Assembly (NCBI RefSeq): GCF_018279705.1
Contig: NZ_CP036498.1
Coordinates: 1,195,001 to 1,259,000 of the forward strand
Origin: Tardiphaga alba
GTDB lineage: Bacteria > Pseudomonadota > Alphaproteobacteria > Rhizobiales > Xanthobacteraceae
Direction of reading: 5' to 3'
Length of the DNA stretch: 64,000 nt
The notes beneath the pieces were generated by a model that was not told the DNA's origin, ran no database searches, and saw only the letters and a list, made by a program, of their open reading frames with translations. Numbering within the stretch: position 1 is the first letter of the stretch; each line of letters starts with the position of its first letter. Position numbers and translations under genes: made by a program. Shown piece by piece: positions 35,335 to 44,283 of this stretch.

Positions 35335-35793
35335 ATGACGAATAACAATCGACCCAAACTGGTGCCGCGCCTGACTGCGGTGACCCTCGGCGTCCACGAT
35401 ATCCGCCGCAGCATCGCCTTCTATGAAGCACTCGGTTTTGCGCGAAAGGCGAAGGAAACCGGCGAGGCCATCGCTTTCTACGACACCGGCGCCAGCTTGC
35501 TGGCGCTATTTCCATGGGACCAACTGGCCGATGACGCCAAGCTGCCCGACCAGCCGCGGCCGCAGGCGTTTCGCGGCACCACGATGGGCTGGAACTGCAG
35601 CTCGCCCGAAGAGGTCGACGCCGTGCTGGCCTTCGCCGTCTCCTGCGGGGCGACCCTGATCAAGCCGGCGCACAAGACGGAATATGGTGGCTATTCCGGT
35701 TATTTCGCCGATCCCGATGGCCATGCCTGGGATGTGGTGGTGGCGCCGGGCATCGAGGTTGGCGACGACCGCCGGGTGCATCTGGCGGATTAG
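35335..35793 (+). CDS. VOC (glyoxalase/bleomycin-resistance) family protein
   Basis: 152 residues, one VOC domain made of two beta-alpha-beta-beta-beta units: 'LTAVTLGVHDIRRSIAFYEA' at the N-terminus and 'EYGGYSGYFADPDGHAWDVV' near the end. The metal-site residues at the usual positions (His in LGVHD, Glu/His in DPDGHAWDV) suggest possible metal binding, but VOC members have very varied roles. No neighbour gives a clue. Confidence 0.85.
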   Translation: MTNNNRPKLVPRLTAVTLGVHDIRRSIAFYEALGFARKAKETGEAIAFYDTGASLLALFPWDQLADDAKLPDQPRPQAFRGTTMGWNCSSPEEVDAVLAFAVSCGATLIKPAHKTEYGGYSGYFADPDGHAWDVVVAPGIEVGDDRRVHLAD

Positions 35794-35799
35794 GTCCTT

Positions 35800-35892
35800 T
35801 GTAGCCCGGATGGAGCGAAGCGAAATCCGGGGACCGGCGTTTCAATTCATCTGCCGGTCCCTGCATTTCGCTTCGCTTCATGCAGGCTACGA
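35800..35892. repeat. Palindromic intergenic repeat (GTAGCCCGGATGGAGCGAAG family), copy 1
   Basis: GTAGCC...GGCTAC outer arms, GGATGGAGCGAAGCGAAAT against ATTTCGCTTCGCTTCATGC, and an inner GGGACCGGC/GCCGGTCCC pair. 93 bases between the VOC gene and rnhB. Second copy at 45074-45198. Confidence 0.8.
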
Positions 35893-36099
35893 CTGAGCGC
35901 CCCGGAATAACGGGCACGCGTCCGGGTTCCCGGTTGCGCCATCGGGCCGGCTTGCGCACGATCCGCCTATGATTCGGGATACCAGGACCAAGCCGGCGAA
36001 GTCGCCCAAGGCAGCCGCCAAGCCCCGCAAGAACCCGCGATTGCCGGGCCGCCCAGCTTCAAGCGCGAGCGTGCGCTGCTGAAGCAGGGCATCTGGCCG

Positions 36100-36717
36100 G
36101 TGGCGGGTTGCGATGAGGCCGGTCGCGGGCCGTTGGCCGGTCCCGTCGTGGCCGCCGCGGTGATTCTCGATCCCAAGCGCATCCCCAAAGGGCTCGACGA
36201 CTCCAAGAAGCTGACCGAAGCCAAGCGCGACGCGCTGTTCGAGGAAATCTGCGCGACGTCCTTCTTTGCGGTCGCCTATGCCTCACCGGCGCGGATCGAC
36301 CGCGACAATATCCTGCGTGCCTCGCTGTGGGCACTGGCGCGTGCGGTCGCCTCGCTGCCGGAGGCGCCGAAACATGTCTTCGTCGATGGTCGCGACAAGA
36401 TCGATACGCCGGCGACCTGCGAAGCAGTCATCGGCGGCGATGCGCAGGTGCTGTCCATCGCGGCCGCCTCCATCATCGCAAAAGTCTCGCGCGACCGGCT
36501 GATGTGCCGTCTCGCCGAGGAATGCCCCGGCTATGGGTTCGAGGTGCACAAGGGCTATGGCGTGCCGCAGCATCTCAAGGCTTTGCACGAACTCGGCCCC
36601 AGCATCCATCATCGCAGCCTGTTCGCCCCGGTGGTGGCTGCCCGCCTTCGCCGCGAAACGATCGTGGTCGAGAGCGAGGTCGTGACGGTGCAGGCGACCC
36701 TCGACCTCTCCGCCTGA
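36100..36717 (+). CDS. rnhB: Ribonuclease HII, N-terminal extension out of frame
   Basis: 205 residues readable from GTG 36100. Removes RNA from RNA:DNA hybrids and misincorporated ribonucleotides. '[20 protein letters not shown]' carries the catalytic Asp-Glu, '[20 protein letters not shown]' the third Asp, '[17 protein letters not shown]' and '[16 protein letters not shown]' complete the family pattern. The same frame continues upstream ('[17 protein letters not shown]', as in relatives) without a start codon. A likely true start, ATG 35969 ([20 protein letters not shown]), is in another frame; one extra base in the CCCGCG run near 36034-36039 would join the two into about 249 residues. Confidence 0.9.
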   Translation: MAGCDEAGRGPLAGPVVAAAVILDPKRIPKGLDDSKKLTEAKRDALFEEICATSFFAVAYASPARIDRDNILRASLWALARAVASLPEAPKHVFVDGRDKIDTPATCEAVIGGDAQVLSIAAASIIAKVSRDRLMCRLAEECPGYGFEVHKGYGVPQHLKALHELGPSIHHRSLFAPVVAARLRRETIVVESEVVTVQATLDLSA

Positions 36718-36795
36718 TCGGCTGCGGTTGCCTCAAAAGGCTGCCCGCCGTATCACCTGTGGGCTTCTTTCATTCGCGGGCCGGTCCAGACGTTC

Positions 36796-38304
36796 ATGCG
36801 CTTCACTTCCCTGATCGTCGAACTGATCCGCGCCCGGCCGCGGCTGGTGTTCTGGATCGTGGTGCTGTGCCAGGCGCTGCTCTGGCTTGTCGTGCCGCTG
36901 CTGCTTTATCGCGGGCCGCCCGGTGATCTCGCCACCGTGCTGGCCTATGGCCGGGAATATCAGGTCGGGACTGAATTCGGCCCGCCGCTGGCCTATTGGC
37001 TGGCGGATATCGCTTTCCGCGCTGCCGGCAACCACATTTTCGGTGTCTATCTGCTGGCACAGATCTGCGCAGTTCTGATGTTCCGGGCGGCCTATCAGCT
37101 CGGTCGCCACATCGTCGGTGCGCCGCAGGCGGTGATCGCTGTATTGCTGACCATGACGGTGACGGCTTTCAGCACACCCGGCATCGAATTCGGACCGCTG
37201 GTTCTGGCGCGTCCACTCTGGGCGATGTTCCTGCTGCATGCCTGGCTGGCGATTGGGCAGGGGCGCCGCAGTGCCTGGTTTGCGCTGTCCATCGAAGCCG
37301 GCCTGCTGCTGCTGACCACGCCGCAGGCGATGTGGCTCCTGCCGCTGCCGCTGCTGTTCGGCCTCGCCACCACACGCGGCCGGCGCAATCTCGCATCTTT
37401 CGATCCGCTTTTCGCGCTGATCGTCATCGCTGCGCTGGTGCTGCCTTACGCCGTGTGGGTGATCCGTTCGGGCACGAGCGTGCTGCCGCCGCCACCGGTG
37501 CTGACCGACCTCGCCGGCAAGGCCGAGCAATGGGGCATCCTGCTGGTCTGGCTCATCGCAGCCGCCGCCGGCGTGTTCGTCCTGACCGTAATGAACTGGC
37601 GTCGCCTTGTGCCGCGCACCGAGGATGCGCCGGTGATTTTCCGCCCGCCGGTGGATGGGACGGCGCGGGCTTATGTGTATGTCTTCGCACTCGCCCCGGC
37701 GCTGCTCGGCAGCCTGTTTGCAGCACTTTACGGCCGCGCGAATGTCGTCGGCGGCACCGGCATTGCGCTGGTGATGTCGGGCCTGGCCGTGGTGGTGGCG
37801 TGCGGCAATCTGATCATGCTGCGGCGCCAGCGTGTCCTGCGAAAAGTCTGGGCCGCGGCAATCGTCGCGCCCGTATTGGCCGTGCTTGCCAATATCGTGG
37901 TTTTTCCATGGATCGACGGTCCGGAAGATCGCACCGCGCTTCCGGCGCGCGAGATCGGGCGCTTCTTCGGCGAGAATTTCGAGCGTCGCACCGGGCAGAA
38001 GCTCACCTCCGTCGCGGGCGATCCGCAACTGGCGGCGCTGATCGGCATGAGCGCTTCGCGCCCGCACGTGCTGAATGACGCGCAGCCTGACCGCACGCCA
38101 TGGATCACCTCAGCGAAGTTCATGGAGACGGGTGGCGTGGTGGTCTGGCGTGCGGCCGATACCATCGGCACGCCGCCCGCGGATCTCGTCCAGCGTTTTC
38201 CCGGCCTCGTTCCCGAAGTGCCGCGCGCATTCGATCGGCTGATCAACGGCAATCGTCCGGTGCTGCGGGTGGGCTGGGCGATTGTCAGGCCGAAGGGGCC
38301 GTAG
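36796..38304 (+). CDS. Polytopic membrane glycosyltransferase (GT39/ArnT-like)
   Basis: 502 residues with about 10 transmembrane segments (e.g. 'LVFWIVVLCQALLWLVVPLL', 'PLFALIVIAALVLPYAVWVI', 'AAAIVAPVLAVLANIVVFPW') and a soluble C-terminal part (about 375-502). An early loop with 'YGREYQVGTEFGPPLAYWL' sits where the catalytic Asp/Glu lies in PMT/ArnT enzymes. These transfer a sugar from a polyprenyl phosphate to a lipid or protein on the periplasmic side. Acceptor unknown. Preceded by rnhB with 78 bases between. Confidence 0.75.
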   Translation: MRFTSLIVELIRARPRLVFWIVVLCQALLWLVVPLLLYRGPPGDLATVLAYGREYQVGTEFGPPLAYWLADIAFRAAGNHIFGVYLLAQICAVLMFRAAYQLGRHIVGAPQAVIAVLLTMTVTAFSTPGIEFGPLVLARPLWAMFLLHAWLAIGQGRRSAWFALSIEAGLLLLTTPQAMWLLPLPLLFGLATTRGRRNLASFDPLFALIVIAALVLPYAVWVIRSGTSVLPPPPVLTDLAGKAEQWGILLVWLIAAAAGVFVLTVMNWRRLVPRTEDAPVIFRPPVDGTARAYVYVFALAPALLGSLFAALYGRANVVGGTGIALVMSGLAVVVACGNLIMLRRQRVLRKVWAAAIVAPVLAVLANIVVFPWIDGPEDRTALPAREIGRFFGENFERRTGQKLTSVAGDPQLAALIGMSASRPHVLNDAQPDRTPWITSAKFMETGGVVVWRAADTIGTPPADLVQRFPGLVPEVPRAFDRLINGNRPVLRVGWAIVRPKGP

Positions 38305-38306
38305 TT

Positions 38307-39128
38307 TTACGTCGCCGTCTCCAGCGCCTTTGCAACCGAACGCAGATCCATCCAGGTCAGCCGCTTATAGGATGGCGAGCGCAGCAGATAGGCCGGATGG
38401 AAGGTGGCGATCGCCCGAATCTTCCGCGTGCCCGTGTCGTAGTCAGCCCAGCGGCCGCGCGACTTCATGATGCCGTCGCGGGTCTGCAGCAGCGTCTGCG
38501 TCGAGGGATTTCCCAACGTCACCAGGATATCCGGATTCACCAGCTCGATCTGGCGCTGGATGAAGGGCAGGCAGATCTGGGTTTCCTGCGGCGTCGGCGT
38601 GCGATTGCCCGGCGGACGCCACGGGATGACATTGGCGATGTAGACCGACGTGCGATCCAGCCCGATCGCCTTCAGCATCAAATCCAGCAGCTTGCCGGAG
38701 CGGCCGACGAAAGGCAGGCCTTCGATATCCTCGTCACGGCCGGGCGCCTCGCCGACAAACATGATGCGCGCCTGCGGGTTGCCATCGGCGAATACGAGCC
38801 GGGTCGCGGTCCCTTTTAGTGCGCAGCCGTCAAAAGCCTCCAGCATGCCGCGCAGGGCGTCTAGGGTCGGTGCGGTGCGCGCCGCCTCGCGCGCGGCGGC
38901 CACGGCGACATCGGGGGCCACTTCGGTCCGGGTGGGCGCAGGCCGCGGCGCCGGGGTTGGCATGCCAGTCAGCGGGGGGCGTTTCGGCGCGGCCTCGGCA
39001 GGCGCGTGGAGGCCAATATCCTCGTCCAGCAGCCGGTTCACCGGCTCGTCCATCAGCGCGCAATCGACCCCAGCCTCCAGATAGAAGGCGAGCAGTTGCG
39101 CGACGGTGGGGGCGGGTTCAAGCATCAT
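38307..39128 (-). CDS. Uracil-DNA glycosylase (family 4-like)
   Basis: 273 residues from ATG 39126-39128. The N-terminal 110 residues are Pro/Ala-rich and variable. The catalytic domain has 'IMFVGEAPGRDEDIEGLPFV' (family 4 motif A, GEAPG.DED), 'YIANVIPWRPPGNRTPTPQE' and 'FHPAYLLRSP' (motif B, HP.YLLR). Cys in 'AFDGCALKG' and 'QETQICLPF' may be among the four Fe-S ligands. Removes uracil arising from cytosine deamination. Its stop is 2 bases from the convergent GT39 gene. Confidence 0.9.
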   Translation of the reverse strand: MMLEPAPTVAQLLAFYLEAGVDCALMDEPVNRLLDEDIGLHAPAEAAPKRPPLTGMPTPAPRPAPTRTEVAPDVAVAAAREAARTAPTLDALRGMLEAFDGCALKGTATRLVFADGNPQARIMFVGEAPGRDEDIEGLPFVGRSGKLLDLMLKAIGLDRTSVYIANVIPWRPPGNRTPTPQETQICLPFIQRQIELVNPDILVTLGNPSTQTLLQTRDGIMKSRGRWADYDTGTRKIRAIATFHPAYLLRSPSYKRLTWMDLRSVAKALETAT

Positions 39129-39282
39129 GGCGACGGCTTCAGGTATGCCAGCATCCGGCCGGGATCGCCACCCGTGGAAGTGCTCCCTGTGCATTTCGGT
39201 GGTTGTTCTTCCGTCAAAAATCGGAAACAACAGCCCTTAGAAGCGTTCTGAACGGGTTGGAAACGGGTCTGAGATCAAGATT

Positions 39283-40941
39283 ATGAGCACTGAAGAACTT
39301 CCGCCGCGCGAGAGTATGGAATTCGACGTCGTGATCGTCGGCGCCGGCCCATCCGGTCTGTCGGCGGCCATCCGGCTGAAGCAGCTCAATGCGGACCTGT
39401 CCATCGTGGTGGTGGAGAAGGGTTCCGAAGTCGGTGCTCACATCCTGTCCGGCGCCGTGATCGATCCCGTCAATCTCGACAAGCTGATCCCGGATTGGCG
39501 CGAAGACGCGGATTGCCCGCTGAAGACCCAGGTCAAGGACGACCAGTTCATCCTGACCACCGAAACCGGCGGCATCAGCCTGCCGAATTTCATCAATCCA
39601 CCGTTGATGAACAACCACCACTGCTACATCACCTCGCTCGGCATGGTGACGCGCTGGCTCGGCGGCAAGGCGGAAGCGCTCGGCGTCGAAATCTATCCGG
39701 GTTTTGCCGCGACCGAGACGCTGTATGACGACAATGGCGCGGTGCGCGGTATTGCCACCGGCGACATGGGCATCGGCCGCGACGGCAAGCCGAAGGATTC
39801 GTTCACGCGCGGCATGGAGCTGCTCGGCAAATACACGCTGTTTGCCGAAGGCGCGCGTGGTTCGCTGACCAAGCAGGTCATCGCAAAATTCGCGCTGGAC
39901 AAGGATTGCGAGCCGCCGAAATTCGGTATCGGCCTCAAGGAAATCTGGCAGATCGATCCCGCCAAGCACCAAAAGGGTTTGGTGAAGCACACGATGGGCT
40001 GGCCACTTCCGGACAATGTCGGTGGCGGCTCGTTCCTCTACCACTACGACGACAATCTCGTGGCCGTCGGCTTCGTCGTTCATCTGAACTACGAGAATCC
40101 GTATCTCTATCCGTTCGAGGAATTCCAGCGGATGAAGACTCATCCGATGATCCGCGATACCTTCGTCGGCGCAAAGCGCCTGGCCTATGGTTCGCGCGCG
40201 ATCACCGAGGGTGGCTATCAGTCGGTGCCGAAGCTCGTATTCCCCGGCGGCGCGCTGATCGGCTGCGCTGCGGGCTTCGTCAACGTGCCGCGCATCAAGG
40301 GCGTGCATAACGCCATGGGCACCGGCATGCAGGCCGCCGAGCATGTTGCTGCCGCGCTCGCGGCCGGCCGCGCCAATGATGAATTGATCGAATACGAAAA
40401 CGGCTGGCGCAGCTCGTCGGTCGGCCAGGACCTCTACAAGGTCCGCAACGTGAAACCCTTCCTGTCGAAATTCGGCAACCGCATCGGCATGCTGTTCGCC
40501 GGCTTCGACATGTGGTGCAACACGCTCGGCTTCTCGTTGTTCGGTACGCAAAAGCACGCCAAGCCGGATCGCAAGACGCTGAAGCCGGCGAAAGAATATA
40601 AGCCGATCCCGTATCCGAAGCCGGACGGCAAGATCACCTTCGATCGCCTGTCCTCGGTGTTCATGTCGAACACCAATCATGAGGAAGACCAGCCGATCCA
40701 TCTGAAGGTTGCGGACATGGCGCTGCAGAAGTCGTCGGAACATGACGTCTTCGCCGGCCCGTCGAACCGCTATTGCCCGGCGGGCGTGTATGAGTGGGTG
40801 GGCGAGGGGCAGGAACCGCGCTTCCAGATCAATGCGCAGAACTGCGTCCACTGTAAAACCTGCGACATCAAGGATCCGAACGGGAACATCACCTGGGTGC
40901 CGCCGGAAGGTGGCGGCGGTCCGAACTACGAGGCGATGTGA
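39283..40941 (+). CDS. Electron transfer flavoprotein-ubiquinone oxidoreductase
   Basis: 552 residues, full family length. FAD site 'FDVVIVGAGPSGLSAAIRLK', ubiquinone-site region 'PGGALIGCAAGFVNVPRIKG', and a C-terminal [4Fe-4S] cluster region 'NAQNCVHCKTCDIKDPNGNI'. Passes electrons from ETF (acyl-CoA dehydrogenases, sarcosine/dimethylglycine oxidation) to the quinone pool at the inner membrane. Start ATG 39283 (MSTEELPPRESMEFDVVIVG). Divergent from the uracil-DNA glycosylase gene. A large palindromic repeat follows. Confidence 0.96.
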   Translation: MSTEELPPRESMEFDVVIVGAGPSGLSAAIRLKQLNADLSIVVVEKGSEVGAHILSGAVIDPVNLDKLIPDWREDADCPLKTQVKDDQFILTTETGGISLPNFINPPLMNNHHCYITSLGMVTRWLGGKAEALGVEIYPGFAATETLYDDNGAVRGIATGDMGIGRDGKPKDSFTRGMELLGKYTLFAEGARGSLTKQVIAKFALDKDCEPPKFGIGLKEIWQIDPAKHQKGLVKHTMGWPLPDNVGGGSFLYHYDDNLVAVGFVVHLNYENPYLYPFEEFQRMKTHPMIRDTFVGAKRLAYGSRAITEGGYQSVPKLVFPGGALIGCAAGFVNVPRIKGVHNAMGTGMQAAEHVAAALAAGRANDELIEYENGWRSSSVGQDLYKVRNVKPFLSKFGNRIGMLFAGFDMWCNTLGFSLFGTQKHAKPDRKTLKPAKEYKPIPYPKPDGKITFDRLSSVFMSNTNHEEDQPIHLKVADMALQKSSEHDVFAGPSNRYCPAGVYEWVGEGQEPRFQINAQNCVHCKTCDIKDPNGNITWVPPEGGGGPNYEAM

Positions 40942-40948
40942 GTTTTTA

Positions 40949-41114
40949 ACCTCTCCCCGCTTGCGGGGAGAGTTCGTTCGTCACATGCGCAGCATGTGGC
41001 GAGCGGGTGAGGGGGAGCCTCCGCGGGCTCGGAGCATGTGGAGAGTCCCCCTCACCCGCCACGGCTACGCTTCGCTCCGCCGCGGCGCCCTCTCCCCGCA
41101 AGCGGGGCGAGGTT
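40949..41114. repeat. Palindromic intergenic repeat (CTCTCCCC family), long copy
   Basis: Outer arms ACCTCTCCCCGCTTGCGGGG and CCCCGCAAGCGGGGCGAGGT, then GGTGAGGGGGA against TCCCCCTCACC, a CACATGCGCAGCATGTG hairpin, and a gene-like central CGCTTCGCTCCGCCGCGGCG part. 166 bases between ETF-QO and the TPR gene. Confidence 0.82.
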
Positions 41115-41392
41115 GAAAAGCCCATCACCGCCGTGTGACCCGCCCCGTCACGATCCCGCCACACTGAAAGCGTTTGCAGGCGTATAAGGCGCAATCCGGT
41201 CGCCCGAACCTGACAGGCTCCCTTGGTGCATCTGCGCCCGCGATCCTTGCGAATGCCGGCCAAAAGCGGCATTGTCGCACTGCGCTATGTTGCCGGGTTG
41301 GCAGCGCATTCGGGCCTGTCTCGCAATTCAGATCGCGTTTGTGCCCGACTTTCCGCCCGCAACTACCCAATTTTCGGAGCTAGGCGAACTTG
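41115..41392. other. Gene-free leader of the TPR gene
   Basis: With the repeat before it this gives a 451-base gap. One hairpin: AATGCCG (41252-41258) and CGGCATT (41267-41273) with an 8-base loop. It must hold the TPR-ispE promoter, but I could not place -35/-10 boxes with confidence. No coding potential seen. Confidence 0.4.
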
Positions 41393-43219
41393 ATGTTGTC
41401 CTCCCGTTTCAACCGCTTGACGCTCGCTGCCGCTGCATTCGCCGTGCTGGCCTTGCCGGCGCAGTCCTTCGCCCAGACCCCGGATCATCTCGCCGATAAT
41501 TCGGCGACGTTCCCGACGGCGAAGGATCTGAAGCAGATGACGACGGCCGGCAGCTACCTGGCTGCGCGTCATGCCAGCGTGGAACGCGATGCCTCGTCGG
41601 CTGCGGCGTTTTACCGCTCTGCTCTGCGCACCGATCCCAAGAATAACGAATTGCTCGATCGCGCCTTCATCTCGTCGCTCGCCGATGGCGACATCGACGA
41701 AGCCGTGAAGCTCGCCGAACGCATCCTGACCATCGATAAGTCGAACCGCGTGGCCCGTCTCGTGGTCGGCGTGCGCGATCTCAAGACGAAGAAATATGCG
41801 ACCGCGCAGACCAACATCAATCAGTCGGTCCGCGGTCCGATCACCGATCTGGTCGCAACCCTGCTCGGCGCTTGGGCCAGCTATGGTGCGGGCGACACCA
41901 AGGCGGCCATCGCCAATATCGACAAGCTTGCCGGACCGGATTGGTATCCGATCTTCAAGGATCTGCATGCCGGCCTGATCTTCGATCTCGCGGGCAAGCA
42001 GAAAGATGCCGGCGCGCGATATGAACGCGCCTTAAAGCTCGATGATTCCGCGCTGCGCGTGGTCGATGCCTATGGCCGCTGGACCTCACGCAACAAGGAC
42101 GACGCTGCGGCGCTCGCCGTCTATGAGACCTTCAATAAGAAGCTGGCGCGCCACCCGCTGGTGCTCGAAGGCATCCGCGAGACCAAGGCCGGCAAGAAGC
42201 TGCCAGCGCTGGTGGACAGCCCGCAGGCTGGCGCCGCGGAAGCTTTGTACGGCATCGGCGCGTCGCTGACCCGCCGCGGCGGCGAAGACCTCGCGCTGGT
42301 CTATCTTCAGCTCGCGCTCTATCTGAAGCCGGATCACTCGCTGGCGCTGCTGTCGCTCGCGGATCTCTATGAGTCCGTGAAGAAGCCCAAGATGGCCATC
42401 AAGGTCTATGAGCGCATGCCGGCGAATTCGGCGCTCAAGCGCAATGCGATGATCCAGCAGGCCACCAATCTCGATGCCGCCGATCGCAGCGACGAGGGTA
42501 TCAAGATCCTGAAGGACGTTACTGCCAGCGATCCGAAGGATCTCGAAGCCATCATGGCGCTCGGCAATATCGAGCGCGGCCGCAAGAAGTTCGCTGATTG
42601 CGCGGAGACCTACACCAAGGGCATCGACGTCGTCGCAGCCAACCAGGATAAACCGAACTGGGTTTACTACTATTTCCGCGGCATCTGCCTCGAGCGCTCC
42701 AAGCAGTGGGCCAAGGCCGAAGTCGATATGAAGAAGGCGCTCGAGCTGCAGCCGGAGCAGCCGCATGTGCTGAACTATCTCGGCTATTCCTGGATCGACC
42801 AGGGCATCAATCTCGACGACGCCATGAAGATGATCAAGCGCGCGGTCGAGCAGCGTCCGGATGACGGCTACATCGTGGATTCGCTCGGCTGGGCTTACTA
42901 TCGCATCGGCAATTACGAGGACGCCACCAAGCATCTCGAACGTGCCATCGATCTGAAGCCGGAAGATCCGACCATCAACGACCATCTCGGCGATGCCTAT
43001 TGGCGCGTTGGGCGCAAATTCGAAGCCAGGTTCCAGTGGCAGCACGCCAAGGACCTGAAGCCGGAAGCGGACGAGCTGCCGAAGATCCAGGCCAAGATGG
43101 ATAAATGCGTGCCTGATGGCGGCGAGAAGCCGGAAGGCTGCACATTGAACGAGACAACCCCGGCAGCGGCTTCGGCCGACAAGCCGGAGGTGAAGAAAGA
43201 CAGCGACAAAGGCGGCTAA
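41393..43219 (+). CDS. Exported tetratricopeptide-repeat protein
   Basis: 608 residues. Signal peptide 1-28 (LTLAAAAFAVLALPAQSFAQ; Ala-x-Ala-like end). The rest is alpha-solenoid with at least six TPR units, e.g. 'WAKAEVDMKKALELQPEQPH', 'LDDAMKMIKRAVEQRPDDGY' and 'YEDATKHLERAIDLKPEDPT'. C-terminal tail is polar with two Cys. Likely a periplasmic or outer-membrane scaffold, role unknown. The ATG at 41393 is preceded in frame by TTG 41390; GGAG lies 13 bases upstream. Its stop lies in frame with ispE, 66 bases before the GTG of that gene. Confidence 0.88.
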   Translation: MLSSRFNRLTLAAAAFAVLALPAQSFAQTPDHLADNSATFPTAKDLKQMTTAGSYLAARHASVERDASSAAAFYRSALRTDPKNNELLDRAFISSLADGDIDEAVKLAERILTIDKSNRVARLVVGVRDLKTKKYATAQTNINQSVRGPITDLVATLLGAWASYGAGDTKAAIANIDKLAGPDWYPIFKDLHAGLIFDLAGKQKDAGARYERALKLDDSALRVVDAYGRWTSRNKDDAAALAVYETFNKKLARHPLVLEGIRETKAGKKLPALVDSPQAGAAEALYGIGASLTRRGGEDLALVYLQLALYLKPDHSLALLSLADLYESVKKPKMAIKVYERMPANSALKRNAMIQQATNLDAADRSDEGIKILKDVTASDPKDLEAIMALGNIERGRKKFADCAETYTKGIDVVAANQDKPNWVYYYFRGICLERSKQWAKAEVDMKKALELQPEQPHVLNYLGYSWIDQGINLDDAMKMIKRAVEQRPDDGYIVDSLGWAYYRIGNYEDATKHLERAIDLKPEDPTINDHLGDAYWRVGRKFEARFQWQHAKDLKPEADELPKIQAKMDKCVPDGGEKPEGCTLNETTPAAASADKPEVKKDSDKGG

Positions 43220-43285
43220 TTCTATGACGGGGCATCGGCGGGCACTGGGCAGCCTGCTCGGGAAGATACATCTTCCCGGGAAGAC

Positions 43286-44170
43286 GTGTCTTCCCTGGAG
43301 GAACAGGCGCGGGCCAAGGTCAATCTGACCCTCCGCGTCATCGGGCGGCGGGCCGACGGCTATCACGATCTGGAAAGCGTGGTGGTGTTCGCCGATTGTG
43401 CCGACAAGCTGACATTTGCACCGGGCGGCGATCTTGCGCTCACCGCGACCGGGCCACGCGCGCGGGAATGCGGCGACAACGCCGATAATCTCGTAATCAA
43501 AGCGGCGCGGCTGCTCGGCGAGCAAGTCGAAGGTCTCTCTTTCGGGACCTTTGCGCTCGACAAGCATTTGCCGGTGGCTGCCGGCATCGGCGGTGGTTCG
43601 GCGGATGCTGCCGCAGCGCTCCGTCTTCTGGTGCGTGCCAACAATCTCGAACTCGACGATCCCCGCGTGATGGACGTCGCGCGCCTGACCGGCGCCGATG
43701 TGCCGGTCTGCGTGCAGTCGCATGCCTGTGTCATGACCGGTGTCGGCGAAAACCTGCTGCAGCTCAGCCTGCCGCGTCTTCCCTGCGTCATGGTCAATCC
43801 GCGCGTCCCGGTGGCGACCAAGGATGTATTTCAGGAACTCGGCTTAAAGAACGGCCAGTTGCGCGTTGGCCCCGCCGATGTGTTGAAGGCCCGCTCATGG
43901 CCGGCGGAAGGCGCGTCGGTTGATGACTGGATTGCCGCGGTCAGTGCCGGCACCAATGATCTCGAAGCACCCGCGCTGAAGGTCGAGCCTGTTATCGGCG
44001 ACGTGCTTGCTGCGCTTGGCGCGACCCAAGGCGTTCGTCTCGCCCGCATGTCTGGCTCCGGCGCGACATGCTTTGCACTATTTGACAACGACACGGATGC
44101 GCAGCGTGCCGCGCATGCCATCCAGCTCGCGCATCCGCTGTGGTGGGTGCATGCGGGGGCGTTGAGTTAA
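43286..44170 (+). CDS. ispE: 4-diphosphocytidyl-2-C-methyl-D-erythritol kinase
   Basis: 294 residues, GHMP kinase. Phosphorylates CDP-ME at the 2-hydroxyl, the fourth step of the non-mevalonate (MEP) isoprenoid pathway. 'ARAKVNLTLRVIGRRADGYH' supplies the catalytic and substrate residues (Lys, His), 'LPVAAGIGGGSADAAAALRL' is the ATP-binding GHMP motif, and 'VRLARMSGSGATCFALF' the third motif. GTG start at 43286 is the only start giving a normal N-terminus; no stop lies between the TPR gene's TAA and this frame, so readthrough would fuse the two. Confidence 0.93.
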   Translation: MSSLEEQARAKVNLTLRVIGRRADGYHDLESVVVFADCADKLTFAPGGDLALTATGPRARECGDNADNLVIKAARLLGEQVEGLSFGTFALDKHLPVAAGIGGGSADAAAALRLLVRANNLELDDPRVMDVARLTGADVPVCVQSHACVMTGVGENLLQLSLPRLPCVMVNPRVPVATKDVFQELGLKNGQLRVGPADVLKARSWPAEGASVDDWIAAVSAGTNDLEAPALKVEPVIGDVLAALGATQGVRLARMSGSGATCFALFDNDTDAQRAAHAIQLAHPLWWVHAGALS

Positions 44171-44176
44171 TTTCTC

Positions 44177-44282
44177 CGTCATTGCGAGCCCTGGGAAAGT
44201 TGCCCTTCGCAACTTTCCCAGGGCGAAGCAATCCAGAAGCCAAGAGCTGGATTGCTTCGTCGCTTTGCTCCTCGCAATGACG
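44177..44282. repeat. Palindromic intergenic repeat (GTCATTGCGAG family), copy 3, with nested palindrome
   Basis: Standard outer CGTCATTGCGAG/CTCGCAATGACG and inner GAAGCAATCCAG/CTGGATTGCTTC arms, but the usual few bases between the left outer and inner arms are replaced by a perfect palindrome: CCCTGGGAAAGTTGC (44189-44203), loop CCTTC, GCAACTTTCCCAGGG (44209-44223). Lies between ispE and the convergent SDR gene. Confidence 0.88.
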
Positions 44283-44283
44283 G

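Noticed and set aside
39214..40851. 545-codon antisense frame opposite ETF-ubiquinone oxidoreductase
   Set aside because: The sense strand encodes a full-length, motif-complete enzyme; the antisense product has no recognisable features.
42086..43723. 545-codon antisense frame across the TPR gene and ispE
   Set aside because: Spans two well-supported genes on the other strand; a high-GC shadow frame.
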